NCBI GenBank assembly: GCA_963678675.1
Contig: OY783192.1
Location: 630,001 to 694,000 of the forward strand
From: Xiphydria camelus
Lineage: Eukaryota; Arthropoda; Insecta; Hymenoptera; Xiphydriidae
Direction: 5' to 3'
DNA: 64,000 nt
In this document: positions 32,801 to 45,332 of the stretch, one piece after another
Layout: each line of letters opens with the position of its first letter
Position numbering within the stretch: the stretch's first letter is position 1
The notes under the pieces: generated by a model
Database searches by the model: none
Told to the model about the DNA's origin: nothing
Seen by the model: the letters and a program-made list of their open reading frames with translations, nothing else
Made by a program: the position numbers and the translations under genes

Positions 32801-35800
32801 GTATCTACACCGGAAGGCGAATGTCGGAAGATCTTCGGAAGAGGATAATTCTTCTCGAGTGCGTTACGTTGTACATAATTACAGGTGAAATAAAATTACA
32901 TGGTAAGAGAAGAATACGAGTGAGAATTGTGCCAAGGGTACGAAGCCAGAAGAAGAAAATGTCTCGATTTAACGTAGAAATACACATTTGCCATTTTTAA
33001 TTAAAAACATTTTTTTTTATGTTCTGGTGACTTTTAAATGAATTTGACAATGGCAATTTTTCACGAAAAACAAGTGTGTATATCTTTGGAGCATGAGAAG
33101 ACCTTTCTCCTTAAAGCAAAGCCAATTTTTGGTAGTTAAGAATGCCTCTGAGCTAGAGTCAATATTGATTGCACTTCGAAGGGACGGGGGCCAGCGTCCC
33201 ATACATGTATATTTGCACCATGGATTTTACGCACGCTCCATCGGGGAGTCGGTCTGTAAATATTAATTAATTTTTCTGTTGGATTCGCTACAGTGTAATG
33301 TTAAAAAACGGAGGGTCGTCAATATTTGCCGCGTTCAGAAGGGAGGACCTGAACTCCGCTTATTAAAATTTATCGAAATTTCGAAGCTCACTTTTACAGG
33401 GTCTTAGAAATAACGCATTGATCGAACGATAACTGCAAAATATAAAATTGTAATATCGGTTCGCAATGAAGAGCGATACTTATCTCCGTATATTTTTATC
33501 GATAAATTTTCGATGCATAACATTTTTTTGTGAAAATCCCTATAAAACTGGAAAAATAAACCAACAAGCCGTCGCAAAATGTATTAAATTGTATTTTTAG
33601 CACAAATCGATACGGACGAAAGGTCAAATGCATTCATATTCGAATACATGTATCGACAATTTTCAATCGAACCGGTCCTCGGAAAATTGTTTCACAATCG
33701 AAGAAAACTCCTTGGACTCGTTTTCGCCCAAATTATGAATGAGATTTTCGTCCGCACGAGATGATCAACTAACGTATCAATTTACCTGACACTTCCGCAC
33801 ATTTTTCCAAGAATCCCTCGACGAAAAACAGTTCCTTCTCGAAGTATACGGCGCGAAGGGAACGGATGAAAGCTCACATCCACACTGAACTGGCGCGCGC
33901 TAACGACTGAGTCGAAGCAGCACGAGCCCGAGTTAAGAGTGCGCGGGGTCTGGCGAAGATTCTCGAGCTTGGCCGAAGACCCGTTTGAAACCCGATTGTT
34001 GCTAGCCCGCGGCCACATTGTTGTTCATCATCCACTTCGTTACCGCCGGTCCGGTGTCTCGGAAAGAAAAAAGGACGAATTCGCAATTGCCGGGGACTTC
34101 GAAACCGACTTTGAATTTCGTCAAAATCTGCCTCGCGAAAGACGGTCCACAGCGCGATTTATCAACGACCTCTCCGCCTCGTCGCGTTGCGGTCTACGCG
34201 CCGACGATCGTTTTTCGAAGCTCCACCTCGCTTCATTACTTAACTGTACACCGAAGCAGGACGCGCTGCGGGCGAGAGACTCGTAGAGAAAACGGGTTAG
34301 TGATTAGGAAGCGCAATCTACTCCTTCTTAATTAAAAGCCACTTCGAAGAAGATTTATTTTTGCGCGCCGATGACGCCTCGATTTCTTTTGTTTCGACGT
34401 CCCGATTGCTCGTGCTTTTTTCGCGCCCGTGTTTATCGCAATCAGTCTCGGACAGACGTACGTACCGTGTAGGCAGGTACGCGGCGGGTACCCACATTCG
34501 CGTTACCCGCGGCGAGAGGCTCCGGGTATACATACTCCGCTCTTGCGCTCGCTCGAGCCTCTGTTCGAGCTAATGCCGCCATGGAGTTTTCTTCTTTTTT
34601 TCTTCCATGGGGTACTATGCGAAGGAGATAACGCACCGTATGCACTGTACGGTTATGCCGCGGCGCGGTGCAATGAACTTCACTAGTTGGCCAAGTAGGC
34701 GATGGTGCGGGAGATGAAGAAGCCGGGGAATGTTTTGTCCGGGTTTGTTAAGTGCCGAACACTCGGGAGTTTACACTTCGCGGAGGAACGTGCTAATTCG
34801 CGGGATTTAGCGATTCGAACGGAGGTGGGAACGACTCGCGGTGGTCCGGCGATCTCGACGCGTACCTATGTATATCGTACGTTCCGGGATAGGTGCGCCG
34901 CGCCGTGCCAATTTGCTTTTAATTGAATTTTCTTTCGAGCGGATACACGTACGAACGCGCGATGTACGTCACGGTCAAGGTGAGCCTAGAGACGGTTTAT
35001 CTTCGTTTTTGGAACGCAATGAGTGATTAACGTTAAACTTTCTCTTTTCGGCATTTCTTGGAGTTCTTTTGCTAACCGTTGATGGAGGCTGTTGCATCTC
35101 GTTACGAACGATATAATACGAGCGAGGTACGCCGGGTATGGTTTCTTACTTCGTGGTAAAAAATGAAGTAGATGGAAAGAAACGGAGGTATTCCAATGAA
35201 TGTAATTTCTTTTGCCTGTAACAAGGGCTTGCCGAGGCGGAAAGTTAAATTCTAAATCGAATGAGTGTATTATGATGATTAATCATTTTGGATTTCCGAT
35301 GATGGTTTGACGTTTTTAAATTAGAAATTCGAACATGTCTAAAGTCCAGAGAATATTTGCTGGGATTTATCTTGCGATTCAATTTGCAAATTTAATTTGC
35401 AAAATTTAATTTGTAAATTTAGAACGAAGACGGATACGGAAGGCTAACTTCGAGATATCTCGGAAATGACAGACGACGAAACGTCCGATCAGGGAGCAAC
35501 GCGAAGTAATCTGCAAAAAATATTGAAATAATTAGGTTAAATTTATCAAGTATTTTAGACGCGACTGAATCGCAGGACTCGGAGTAAATGTAGCGCGAAG
35601 GTGATATTTCAAAAAAATGCCTCGAAGAAAACTTAGACTTACATGTAGACCTAGTCACAGTAAAGAATCCGTGAGATCGGACGACCTTCACGTTTCCCTG
35701 TCTCCTTCCGTTTTTCGAAAATCTCAGAGTTGCGTTACGAGGTGAGAGGACTTTAAATTTGCACGTCAAAAGCTTCTAGGTACCCGAAGACTCATCCCCT

Positions 35801-36411
35801 TCGTTTTCCAATCTAAACTTCTTCGCGAGAAAATTATATATATTACACATGAATTTCTGCGAAAACGAGAAACACGTAAAAGCAAGCACTCTGTAGCCGC
35901 TTCAGCAGGAAATGCTTTCGTTCTGATAAAGTCGACCCGCAATAACCACCGCGACGCGATCGACGAAACGTATTATTTAATCTTTATAAGGTTCATTTCA
36001 CAACGCTTCCATTGACGGCTATAATTATCCAGGCACGGTCGACTCATGACATATTGCGAGAGATTGCTAGTATCTGCCGGAAATCTTATACATACAATCG
36101 ACGCGACAGTGAGCGCGCGAACGGGTAACAGGTGCTTCCATTGAAAGTATTATTCGCTCGAGAAGACCAATTAGGAGGTCGTTGCTTTGCAAACGTGCCG
36201 ACGTCTCTTAAATCATTTACCGCCACTACCGGCAGAAAGAGTCCATTCAAAATTGGTTACGAGAATACACTCGGAGAAGTCTTCCGCTCCGCTTACACGT
36301 TTCCATAGAATATTACGAAACACTCGCGTCGGTGCCGCGGCGGGAGCGCCCAAATCACGATCTCGTCTAAATGAGTTTATTGTGTCGATCGTCGTGTTTC
36401 CCCCCTTCAAG
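29831..36411. other. Long noncoding stretch
   Basis: Contains a (TTGA)n tract at 30713-30735, GA runs near 30700 and 30784, and CpG-rich blocks near 31.3-32.4 and 33.9-34.9 kb. Poly-T and AT-rich DNA near 33.0-33.6 kb. Frames of 60-200 codons exist but none is supported by domain, splice or codon evidence. Confidence 0.4.
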
Positions 36412-36423
36412 GCCACCGGTGAC

Positions 36424-37666
36424 ATGTCCCAAGTCCAGACCGAGTACTGGCAAATCCGCACGAACCGCTCCAGCCTCGACGTACGAAGCAACAAACGGGG
36501 GGCAGCATTCATTACCTACTTCCGGTATACCCGAAAACGCGGCGGTGCACTTCGCTAAATTTTACGCGGACGCGCGGGACGAGTCACTGAATTTCTCCCG
36601 GCGCAAATCCGACGCGCGAGGAAAAGGCTTCGTTGAATTTCCACGGAACGATGGGCCGAAAATTGAATTTACGAAGCTGATGTTGCACAAGTGAGAAAGA
36701 GATTCGAACTTTTTAATATTGGCATTTGCGATGTGGGAGGATTAGATAGGAGTCGAATTTAGGGACGATCGTTCCCTTCCTATTTCCTCTATTAAATATA
36801 CGCGGCTCCCAATTAAATTGCCTTTCAACTTACCTCGAGATTGCAAAAACTCGCTGGCACGGAAGACTACGCTCGCCAAGTTTCGGCCGTCTTGGAAGAG
36901 ACTGTAGAGCCACCCGGATTCAAAGTGGCGGTACCACCCGCGGATAACTGCATCCCCTACGGCGATCTCGCTTCCTCTTATCCTCTTTGGTTCAGGGATC
37001 CCTGCGGGGTGCCGTTAGTATATCGGAGCGCACATTGTTGCATCGTAAAGGATGTAGAAGAAGAGACGCCGAGAGATAGAGTTCTAATGATTATCTTCTT
37101 CCAGGCATCGCGAAGCTGCGGAGCGATACCGATCGATCGGGCGGAAGAATACTGGACTAAGCTCGAAGACTATGCTGAGGAATAACGAGGCGGAGAGGAG
37201 TGTCGGGAAGCACAATAAAACTAAGCAGTCCGAGAAACGTTCCAAGTGCAAATTCGAACTTTCCGGAGGAAATTTGGGTATCGAAGATGAAGAAGAAGAC
37301 GAAGACGAGGATGAAGAAGGGACCGAAGAGAAATCGGAAGAAAGCGTTATGGAAATGGAAGGTGAAGATGACTTGGAGTCGGATGCGGAAGAAGATTCCG
37401 CCTCGCAGTCCATCGAAATATACAATAGTAAATTCAGAGCACGTTCGATGAAGAGTGCGATATCCCAACAAAATTCAACGACTGAAAAAGATTTAAAGTG
37501 TCGAAAAGAGGGATTATCAACCCCGAGTTCCTCTCTCGTCTCGTTGAAAATTACGAGCATGCCGTATCCTGTGGATGAAGATGAAGGAAGAGATTCGAGC
37601 GACTGGCACACGTCCACCACGGATGATGAAAATGAAGGAATTAAAATATCGATGACTGTGAATTAA
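36424..37666 (+). CDS. Candidate three-exon gene, 278 aa, acidic C-terminus
   Basis: Proposed exons: 36412-36524 (acceptor TTTCCCCCCTTCAAG before it; ATG at 36424), 36840-37013, and 37105-37666 (acceptor ATTATCTTCTTCCAG). Donors GTATAC and GTTAGT are usable but not strong. All phases match (2 then 2) and give one continuous frame of 279 codons including TAA. Exon 1 reads MSQVQTEYWQIRTNRSSLD with strongly C-biased third positions. Exon 2 contains EDYARQVSAVLEETVEPPGF and YPLWFRDPCG. Exon 3 is hydrophilic with a run of Glu/Asp (EDEEEDEDEDEEG) and ends KISMTVN. No family recognised; the acidic tail would fit a nuclear or scaffold protein, but that is a guess. Caution: exon 2 is also open on the minus strand between an acceptor-like CCCCGCAG and a strong donor (CGAG then GTAAGT near 36834), so the strand is not certain, and the true start could be further upstream. 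Confidence 0.4.
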
Positions 37667-39532
37667 TTATACATAGAATTTTTATTTGGTAAATGAACTG
37701 CAATTAATGGAACTTGTAAAAATCGTAACATTGAGGCAAACTTTTACCCGACTTATTAAAATATCCCCCCCCCTTCTTCCCCTATTTTACGCGGTTTTTC
37801 GAGCTTTTGGTATCTTAAAAGAGAACAAACTCGAAGCTAGTTCCGAGCACGTAGCAACGTATAGAATTTATTTATAGGCAGACCTTGCTCAGGGATGTGC
37901 TCACTGCGGGACTGACTTAATTTTACAATTAGCGTAAAGCGCTAATTAAAAGCGCCTCACTTTATTACCCAACGCGAATCCTATATAATTAGCTCCGGCT
38001 AAAACAACGAGGTCGTTGCATTGAATCAATTAATTAAATGTATACGGAGCAAGATGGGAGCTGCGTAGGAGATTAATTCGTGATTCAGCGATTAACAGTC
38101 ATCTTTCTAATTTGAAGCTCGATTTCAATGATTGCGAATGTCGGAAATTGACGGATGATTGAACTTGTGCGATAGGAGGGATGCTCCGATTATTTTCTCC
38201 GCGCTTACGGAGAATCTCGCGCAAACAATTTTGATAAACACGGAATTTCAGTGGTTTTATTTTGCTCACTGTTGTTCAACGTTCTCCGCAATTCGCATTT
38301 GAAAACTATTTTCGAAAGATTTGGTATTAAAAGCGAGACAGTTCTATTTAAAGTCGAACAGCATTGCCTCTAAAACTTCATTAATAAAATCAATTAAGTA
38401 ACTCATTGAGGTTATTGGAGATATTAGTGATGTGAGCATTTGGCAGTTTATCAATTATTCTATCACTTTCCGAAGAAGTTACCCCGTCGTGCAATTATAA
38501 TGTACCGATAAATTGGATTTCCAATGTTCGCGTCTGCATGTCGAGCGCACTTTCGTGTATTGTCGGAATTAGATTTCGGCTGAGAGGAATCGCATGAAAT
38601 AATCAATCGTTTAAAAGGCTAGTATATACTTGGGAGATCTGATGTAAAATGCATGGGATAGGAGTAAACAGTTGAAAATTGATTACTCGTGGGTACATCG
38701 TTATAAGGTCAATTTATTTGCAACGGAGTATTGATTGACGGTGAGACTCACATTTAATTCCATTTTATACTCATGGCTCATGGGATAAAGCAAGGGTACA
38801 ATTGTTGGATATGTTTATGATACAATTATATATACATCGATTCATTTTGTTTTGACAAGGTATATAACGCGGTTTAAAATGATTCGTAAACACATGCGAA
38901 GCTTATCAATTCTCACTGTACTACGCGTTGGTAGTTACACGAATAACTTATCCTGCGAAGATAGGAAATTACAAAATGGTCTTGACCTTTTCCGAACATA
39001 AATATGTGAAAGTTCACATAAGATAATATCTATAACTCAGATTAACTTTTTGTTTCATTACGTTGACAAGGTAATAGAAGTTTCGATTGCCGGTATAACG
39101 AGTATCGTCGTACCGCTAGCTGGATGAAAGATAAAGCGTCACCTTCTAAAAAGTTTGTATTTACATATCGGTTTCCAACCTTGAAATGCGGAGATTCGAA
39201 GAGTTCCAGAGAAAACGTCACGATCAGAATAATCGTGTAAAAATGAATACATCGCCCATCTCTGCGGTGGCAAAATAACCATTACTTCTGTAACCAATAA
39301 TTCAGAAATTGCACCACGATTCACAGATACTAAACGTCACTTTGATATACAGTTTTCCTTCCTCGCGAAGGAGACCCGAATGACCCGCGGCTATTGAAAC
39401 ATTCCGCCAATCTCTCGAAGGAATTCATTACCGATCGCAATAATCTATCTGTTCCCTGTAAGGAGTGCTTGGTACCGGATTCGGAGCATTGCATAATTAG
39501 CTCCCATCTGACTGAGACTTTCTAGGCCTTCC
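37667..39532. other. AT-rich intergenic stretch
   Basis: Lies between the candidate gene and the Sce stop codon. AT-rich, few open frames. Presumably includes both 3' UTRs; no clear poly(A) signal was assigned. Confidence 0.5.
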
Positions 39533-41063
39533 CTAGGTTTTCTTCCACGAGTAGAACATTTCGAGTGGTCGATTGACTCGCCAAAATTTATCGTTAACCT
39601 GACGAAGCGTCTGAGACCCGCTCAGTACCACTAGTTGGCCGGGCGTCGGTGCGATATAAATGCAAAAATTTAAAAGCCTGTCCGATTCAGAAAGTTCTGT
39701 ATCTAAGTCGAGCGTCAGTCGCATCGCCAGATATTTGCTGAGATGGTCCACTGGAAGAAGAACGATATTTAAAGAGAAGAAACGCTATAAAATTGTATAC
39801 GAAAGTATACGTCAATTACGTTACCGGTGGCGTTTGCAGTAGTTTTGATGTATCGAACGCTGTTCTCCTTCAACGCTTTTATCAGCGAGTTATCGCCCGC
39901 CATTTCCGTAGGATGCGGCTTGAAGACAAGTTCGATCTCATTCAACATCAACGGTTCGCTAGGACCTTCGCCTTCCGTATCAACCATGGAATCGCCGCCG
40001 CCGGTCTCTGCCTCCGCGCTCGAGGAGTCATTTTCCGAGTTCTGAAGACTTTTTTGACGTTTTGGTGGCTTTGGAATTTGATTCGCCGGGTTTGGCGAAG
40101 GTGTTGTGGAATTCCTGGACGTCGTTCCTATAAACACGAGTTAAATGAAGGCATCGTATTGGAGCGAATGCCATATCACCGCGTTAAAATGTAGTCTTAC
40201 CCGAAACCGCGGGACTACTCGCGGGCTGTGACACGCTATTGGAATTTTGCGAGTTCAAATTATTAGCAAGGCCGCTTCCTCCGCTATTATTGAGCGGCCC
40301 GGTCGCACTCTGAGACGAATCGCTCTGATTTGCCGCGTTTGTAGAAGGATTTGGCGTGGTAGGAGCGCTCGGATTTGGCGTGTTATTGTATGAAGTTGCG
40401 TTACTCGCGTTTTCAGACTCGTTAGGAGGCTTCCTTGATCGTTGCGTGCGATTTTGACTCTGAAGTTTGATGCCTTCCGTGATTGAGTTCACCAAAGCAG
40501 CTTGGGAATGCGATTTGTTTAATTTAGCCAACACTCTTTCTTGGTGTGCTTCGTACTCGTCGCGACTCGGATAGATTTTAGAAATTAAGAGATCGAAATT
40601 CGGGTCGGGCCTGAGAGATCTCTTTGATACCAATTTCTTTCTACATGTTGGACACTCCTGAATAGTATAGAGAGTACGTCAGAGTTCTTCTCGATGTGGC
40701 AAACTGGGATCGACCAGTGAAATTAATTAATACAACGCGAAATTACATTTCGAATTGACGCGACTGATGGAAATTACCGAATCATTATAAATTGCACACT
40801 ACGAGTAACGTTATAATAACCTTATTGCCGCTACGAAGAGCCGTAATGATGCAGTCCGAGCAAAATCGATGAAGACACTCTTTCGTTGTCATTGTTTTCT
40901 TGAGCATGTCCAGACAAATTGGACACATGAGTTCACTGTGCAAACTCCGCGGACTAACCGCAATCTCCGTATTATCCGTAATTGCATCCTGCGGCGTTCG
41001 ATGAAGCTCATAAAGCGATAATTCCCAAGTTTTGTTTTGACCGACCTGCTCTGTGGACGCCAT
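39533..41063 (-). CDS. Sce: E3 ubiquitin ligase RING1 / Sex combs extra (Polycomb PRC1), 406 aa
   Basis: Four coding exons: 41063-40821, 40657-40201, 40127-39825 and 39750-39533. Introns are 163, 73 and 74 bp, all GT-AG, with phases 0, 1 and 1; the joined frame is 407 codons including TAG. The start [20 protein letters not shown] matches the family start, and no earlier in-frame ATG is evident. Residues 47-86 form the C3HC4 RING finger (C47, C50, C63, H65, C68, C71, C83, C86); exon 1 ends at K81, so the last two zinc ligands are in exon 2. Next come [11 protein letters not shown] and [12 protein letters not shown], a Ser/Asn/Pro-rich linker (about 130-290), and a C-terminal RAWUL domain (about 297-404, IELVFKPHP to RPLEMFYSW). 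By family knowledge the protein is the catalytic subunit of PRC1, pairing with a Psc/PCGF RING partner to mono-ubiquitinate histone H2A in the nucleus, and RAWUL binds Pc/CBX or RYBP-type partners. All key residues are present, so it should be functional. Length is slightly below the fly protein, mainly in the linker. Confidence 0.97.
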
Positions 41064-41454
41064 CTTGAATATACACAAGCGGACACACTGCCGTTAGTTG
41101 ACTGCATCTGGCTGCACGAGCGAAATCGTTTTTTATCTCTGACTACTGACACTAGAGAGGGCTAAAGTCGGTAAAAAGTCACTAGGTAAAGAAGGGGTCC
41201 GTCGATAATTTTAATATATCGACAGAGTTGTGTACTCTCTGAAAGATTAATTGCTGCGAGATTAATTTATTACAGAACTTATATATTTTCTAATTTCAAT
41301 ATTACTTCGCGTTATATCGTACAGTCGAGTAGATATAAAAAATTAATTTTTTCGCACATGTTTCAGCGACGCTATCGACCCGACTAGCATAAAAATAATG
41401 AAATTAGATATCTATAAATGTATTTTACGTGTAATTGATCTAAATCGTTTGAGG
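41064..41454 (-). other. 5' flank of Sce
   Basis: About 390 bp between the Sce start codon and a large foldback. It must contain the 5' UTR and probably core promoter elements, unless a further noncoding exon lies beyond the foldback. No TATA box or other element can be assigned. Confidence 0.4.
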
Positions 41455-41851
41455 TTTAAGGTAGTTGGACCGCAATAGCACTTTTCGAGCAATTTTTTAA
41501 AACTTGTCAGGTTTTAGATTATAAAAAAACTGATAACTTTTCCTTATGAATAAAATCATTCTGACGTTTAAAAATAGAGATATTCGGTTTTTATTTCTCC
41601 ATTGAAATCAATGAGAGAGACAGGGCCGTACTACGCCGCGCGCACGCCCGCACGCGCACGACTGCGGAGGCTCCAGACGGCTCTGTCTCATTGATTTCAA
41701 TGGAGAAATAAAAACCGAATATCTTTATTTCTAACCGTCAGAATGATTTCATTTATAAGGAAAAGTTATCAGTTTTTTTATAATCTAAAATCTGACAAAA
41801 TTTTTTAAAAAATTGCTCGAAAAGTGTTTTAGCGGTCCAACTACCTTAAAT
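41455..41851. repeat. Large near-perfect foldback, about 170 bp arms
   Basis: Left arm 41455-41622 and right arm 41682-41851 are close reverse complements: TTTAAGGTAGTTGGACCGC and GGTCCAACTACCTTAAA at the tips, TTTCTCCATTGAAATCAATG and CATTGATTTCAATGGAGAAA at the inner ends. The arms are AT-rich; the loop of about 60 bp is GC-rich (CGCGCGCACGCCCGCACGCG). Few mismatches suggest recent origin or gene conversion. No CACTGAG ends and no coding capacity. Confidence 0.9.
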
Positions 41852-44800
41852 CGTATTACATTATGTTATGCTGTATACGTATTGGAAAGCACGTCGTTCT
41901 GTGGCTATTCGAAGAAATTATGGTATCTGCATTAATGTCTTTATACTATAAAGAATTTAGTGACCAAAACGTTGGATCCACACTATACTGCTATTATCAT
42001 TTGAAGTTGAGGTGTTCGGCAAATTAAAATAGTTATTTGCATCGTACAAGCATAATCTGAAATAAAAAATATATTGCTCATGATCTAACTGATCATTTTT
42101 TTACCATACGTGTATTCGAATGATTTCTTTCATAAATAATGAAATTGTTAAGGTTATGAGGATTGTATCCACATATAATTTGGAATTTATCTACATGTCC
42201 AGAAGATCTTTCTTCTTTCCTTGTAAAGAAGCTCCCCGACGATTTAATTCACCTTTTAACTAAGCTACTGCCCAATTAAAATATTTGTCACTCATTCTAT
42301 GTTCATATCTATCCGCGTAATGTACCAAGTACTGCAGTGCCCTCTGCGCTGAGCTTGACAAATACCTCGGATCCCCATTACATTGCCGCGGCAAGGCGAA
42401 AGGGCTCGATAAGGAAGAACGTAACGTTACCTACTGCAATGCAGCGAGGTTAAAACAAAACGACGCGTTGATTATAGGTAGAGCGTGAGGTCTTCCTGAG
42501 CAATATCGAGGGTATAAATAGTATAACGGTATATCTCATGTAAGAAGGGCGTAACCGCACCTGCTCGACCGATAGGTATATATCGTGTATTGCTTCTCGT
42601 AACCCGAGGTGCATTCGGTCTTATTGCAAACTGGACGGACAACATTAGAAGTCTCGTGTTGCAAGCTGGATGAGACCTCACCATTACCAATCGGCAACCT
42701 TAACTGTTCTTTGACACAGCTGCACTCAACGCGATGGTGGATACATGTATTTTAAATGAGCAGTTAACATGGGAGTACTTAACGGGTCGGCGTTTATTTA
42801 TTAGCGTCTACAATCTATTTCAGTTCTAATTTATAGTTGGAATTTATTCAGATATACCGAACGTCTCTCGTTTGGCGCGGCCGTTTAAATCGTAATATCC
42901 GGTTTGCCTATTTTTTCTACCTTACTCAATCAACCGCCTTGGGCGGAAACGGGACATCGACATTCTCCAGGAGAAGTCATCGATCGAGAATATTATATTT
43001 TTGGAAACTGGTGTGTATACTATGTGCTGATGAATTATGTCATATCCCCAAATCGTACAGAGATCCGACACGAGAGATTATACTCTTTCCCCACGAAAAT
43101 ATGTTTCTCACTTCACTCTGCGAAGCTGAATGAAAACGTAATGAATTATTTCCCACGAAACGTCACATCGGCATACTTTCTCGTATACCTAGTCTCTGCG
43201 TTTATTTAACTGCACCTTACGTAACGAATGCCGATCTCACACGTATTCTCTCCGGAGGAATGGTTTCTGATCGGTATCGCTCTTTTGTGCAGTGTCACGG
43301 AGTTTTCCCTCGTTTCATCTTTATATTAATCGGAGCGTTCAACATCTCGGAATACCGTGTATACATAATCGAGACACCAGACCCGCCGAGGCACGATTCT
43401 CCCGTACCTTTCACGCGTTCGACGCGCGTATACTTACCGCGTGCAACATTGCACACATCCATATTTCGAACTTAATATCAATTTACGCGTCTCGTAAATG
43501 ATTCAACGGTCGTCGGGTGTCACGCGTAGAGTCTATTTCACGTGACCCAAAGCGCTCCGACTTGGTGTAGGTCGTGGCTTGACCCACAGTCTGGCGACCA
43601 GCCGCAAGAAGAGAACTCCCGTGTTGAAGAAGGCTTGGCCAACGCGCTCACACACGTGCACCTCTCGGGCGCTCGCGGAGCACAGTCAGTGTTCGAAACC
43701 CGGCACCGCCGCTCCGGAGAACCTTTCCTTATCTTACCTTACGTTGCCCGATGCGTTTCTGCGTTACGTTGCATTACATCGTATTACAGTGCGCGCTACC
43801 CGCGCATTATGCGCCCGAGACGCCTCGGTGCTCGCTGAACCGATCGCTCTAACAAATCGACTCTGATAAAACAAGTATAACGAGCGGCCGCGGCTGCCGT
43901 GTTGCGTGAAGATCCACTGTGCGGGTAGGAGAATCTCCGCGCGCGAAAGGAGTCGGCATTTCGCGAAGTCTCGTGCCCGACCAGTTATCCACAATCACTC
44001 GTACCCTCGGTGCGCCGGTATACGGTATAACGAATTGGGTCGAATAATTGCCGATAATAAAGTGGTACTTGAATAAGACGTTATATATATATATAGAGGT
44101 ATGGTGCGACGGGATGTTAGGTTTATGGAACGAGCGCTTCGCTTCCATCAGAGTGCTTCGTGCAGCCGTTCCGCGTGACGGGCAAGGAAATCATTTTCAG
44201 AAGATACGGGATAATGAGACCGAGTGCCTGACGTTGATAGTGCTAGAGGACGTTGATTTTGCCGGAAGAGTTTCTCTCATACACAGTGACTAAGTGCATT
44301 TAATGATGGATTTTTTAACGATACGCGTACGCGTAAGGACATACGTATGCTCGACGCGAACAATGAACGATAATTAGATACCTTCGTACCTGAGGTGAAC
44401 GGAGTAACGACCGCCGGTTAAATGTGAAGTAATTGAAATATCTGTACACACACACGTCGACTGATAATTTCTTTACTTCGGTCTCGACGTTTTGACTGGT
44501 TTGTACGATTTTTTGTTTACGGTGTAAAATGAAATTTCACTTATCGAAGGCTTCCTATGAATATTTCATCAGTGCTTCTCCGTTCGAGAATAAAGAGCTC
44601 GTTTGGATACTTATTTAAACATTGCTTTCAAGCCATTTCATGGTTTTATCAATGAGACAATTGTAAAGGAAGTGGATATACGACGGTAATCGTATCGTGA
44701 AAGGTCGCGACGTCCCCGTAACCGCGTTACAATTTCCGCTGTCCGTTAAAGTTGGTCGGGGATTTCGTCGAAGGGGCGTCTTTGACCCGCATAGGTATAA

Positions 44801-44995
44801 GGCCAGGTTTGCGGCACGCGGAAATCGCGGTCCAGAATCTCACGACCTCGACGGGTCACGTAATACGATATTACCATGAGAAACGAAGTACGATGGGACC
44901 CGCAATACGTTATGTGTGCTACGAACAATATCCCTTCGTCGTGATAGAATGAATCCTGAGATTCGCTATTCATTGTGATTCGAAATTGATAAAGC
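41852..44995. other. Intergenic stretch
   Basis: AT-rich near Sce, GC-rich around 43.5-43.9 kb. Several frames of 70-100 codons (for example 44.05-44.29 kb on the plus strand) lack recognisable features. No gene supported. Confidence 0.4.
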
Positions 44996-45332
44996 ATGGG
45001 GAATTCAAGATCTCAACCTTGTCGTCGAGGAAGGCCCCTCTACCTGCTTTACCTTATCCATCGAACGTGGAGCATCGTTGTGGATCATCGTGGTAAAGAA
45101 GATCGGTTCACGGATATCGATCGAGGAACTGAATTATCGTCGAGATCCAGCGGTTGCAGAGATTGCAGGGATTGCATTTACCATCAGGAGAGCTTGACTT
45201 TCGAGAGGTAAGTGTGTATCGTACAGCTGGATCTTCGCGATACAAAATCTCTTGGCGTACACACCGGAGTAAGGCGGGTTGTCTGGTTGCAGGGGCGATT
45301 GTACGTCAGTTCCGAGCAGATATTATTTCTAG
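44996..45332 (+). CDS. Weak candidate: two-exon ORF of 83 aa
   Basis: ATG at 44996 begins MGNSRSQPCRRGRPLYLLYL and runs to a strong donor (CGAGAG then GTAAGT) at 45207/45208. An acceptor TGTCTGGTTGCAG at 45280-45292 would remove an 86 bp intron in phase 2, and a short second exon ends at TAG 45330-45332. The product is Cys- and Arg-rich (CRDCRDCIYH) and unrecognised. Another frame of exon 1 is also open for about 65 codons, so coding status is unclear; a noncoding spliced transcript is equally possible. Confidence 0.2.

Noticed and set aside
32785..33000. ATG-initiated 71-codon plus-strand frame with nearby GTAAGA
   Set aside because: No family features, AT-rich and basic composition, and no second exon could be joined.
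37084..37620. 178-codon minus-strand frame rich in serine
   Set aside because: It is the complement of the GAA/GAT-rich acidic region on the plus strand and reads through the plus-strand splice acceptor; low complexity explains its length.
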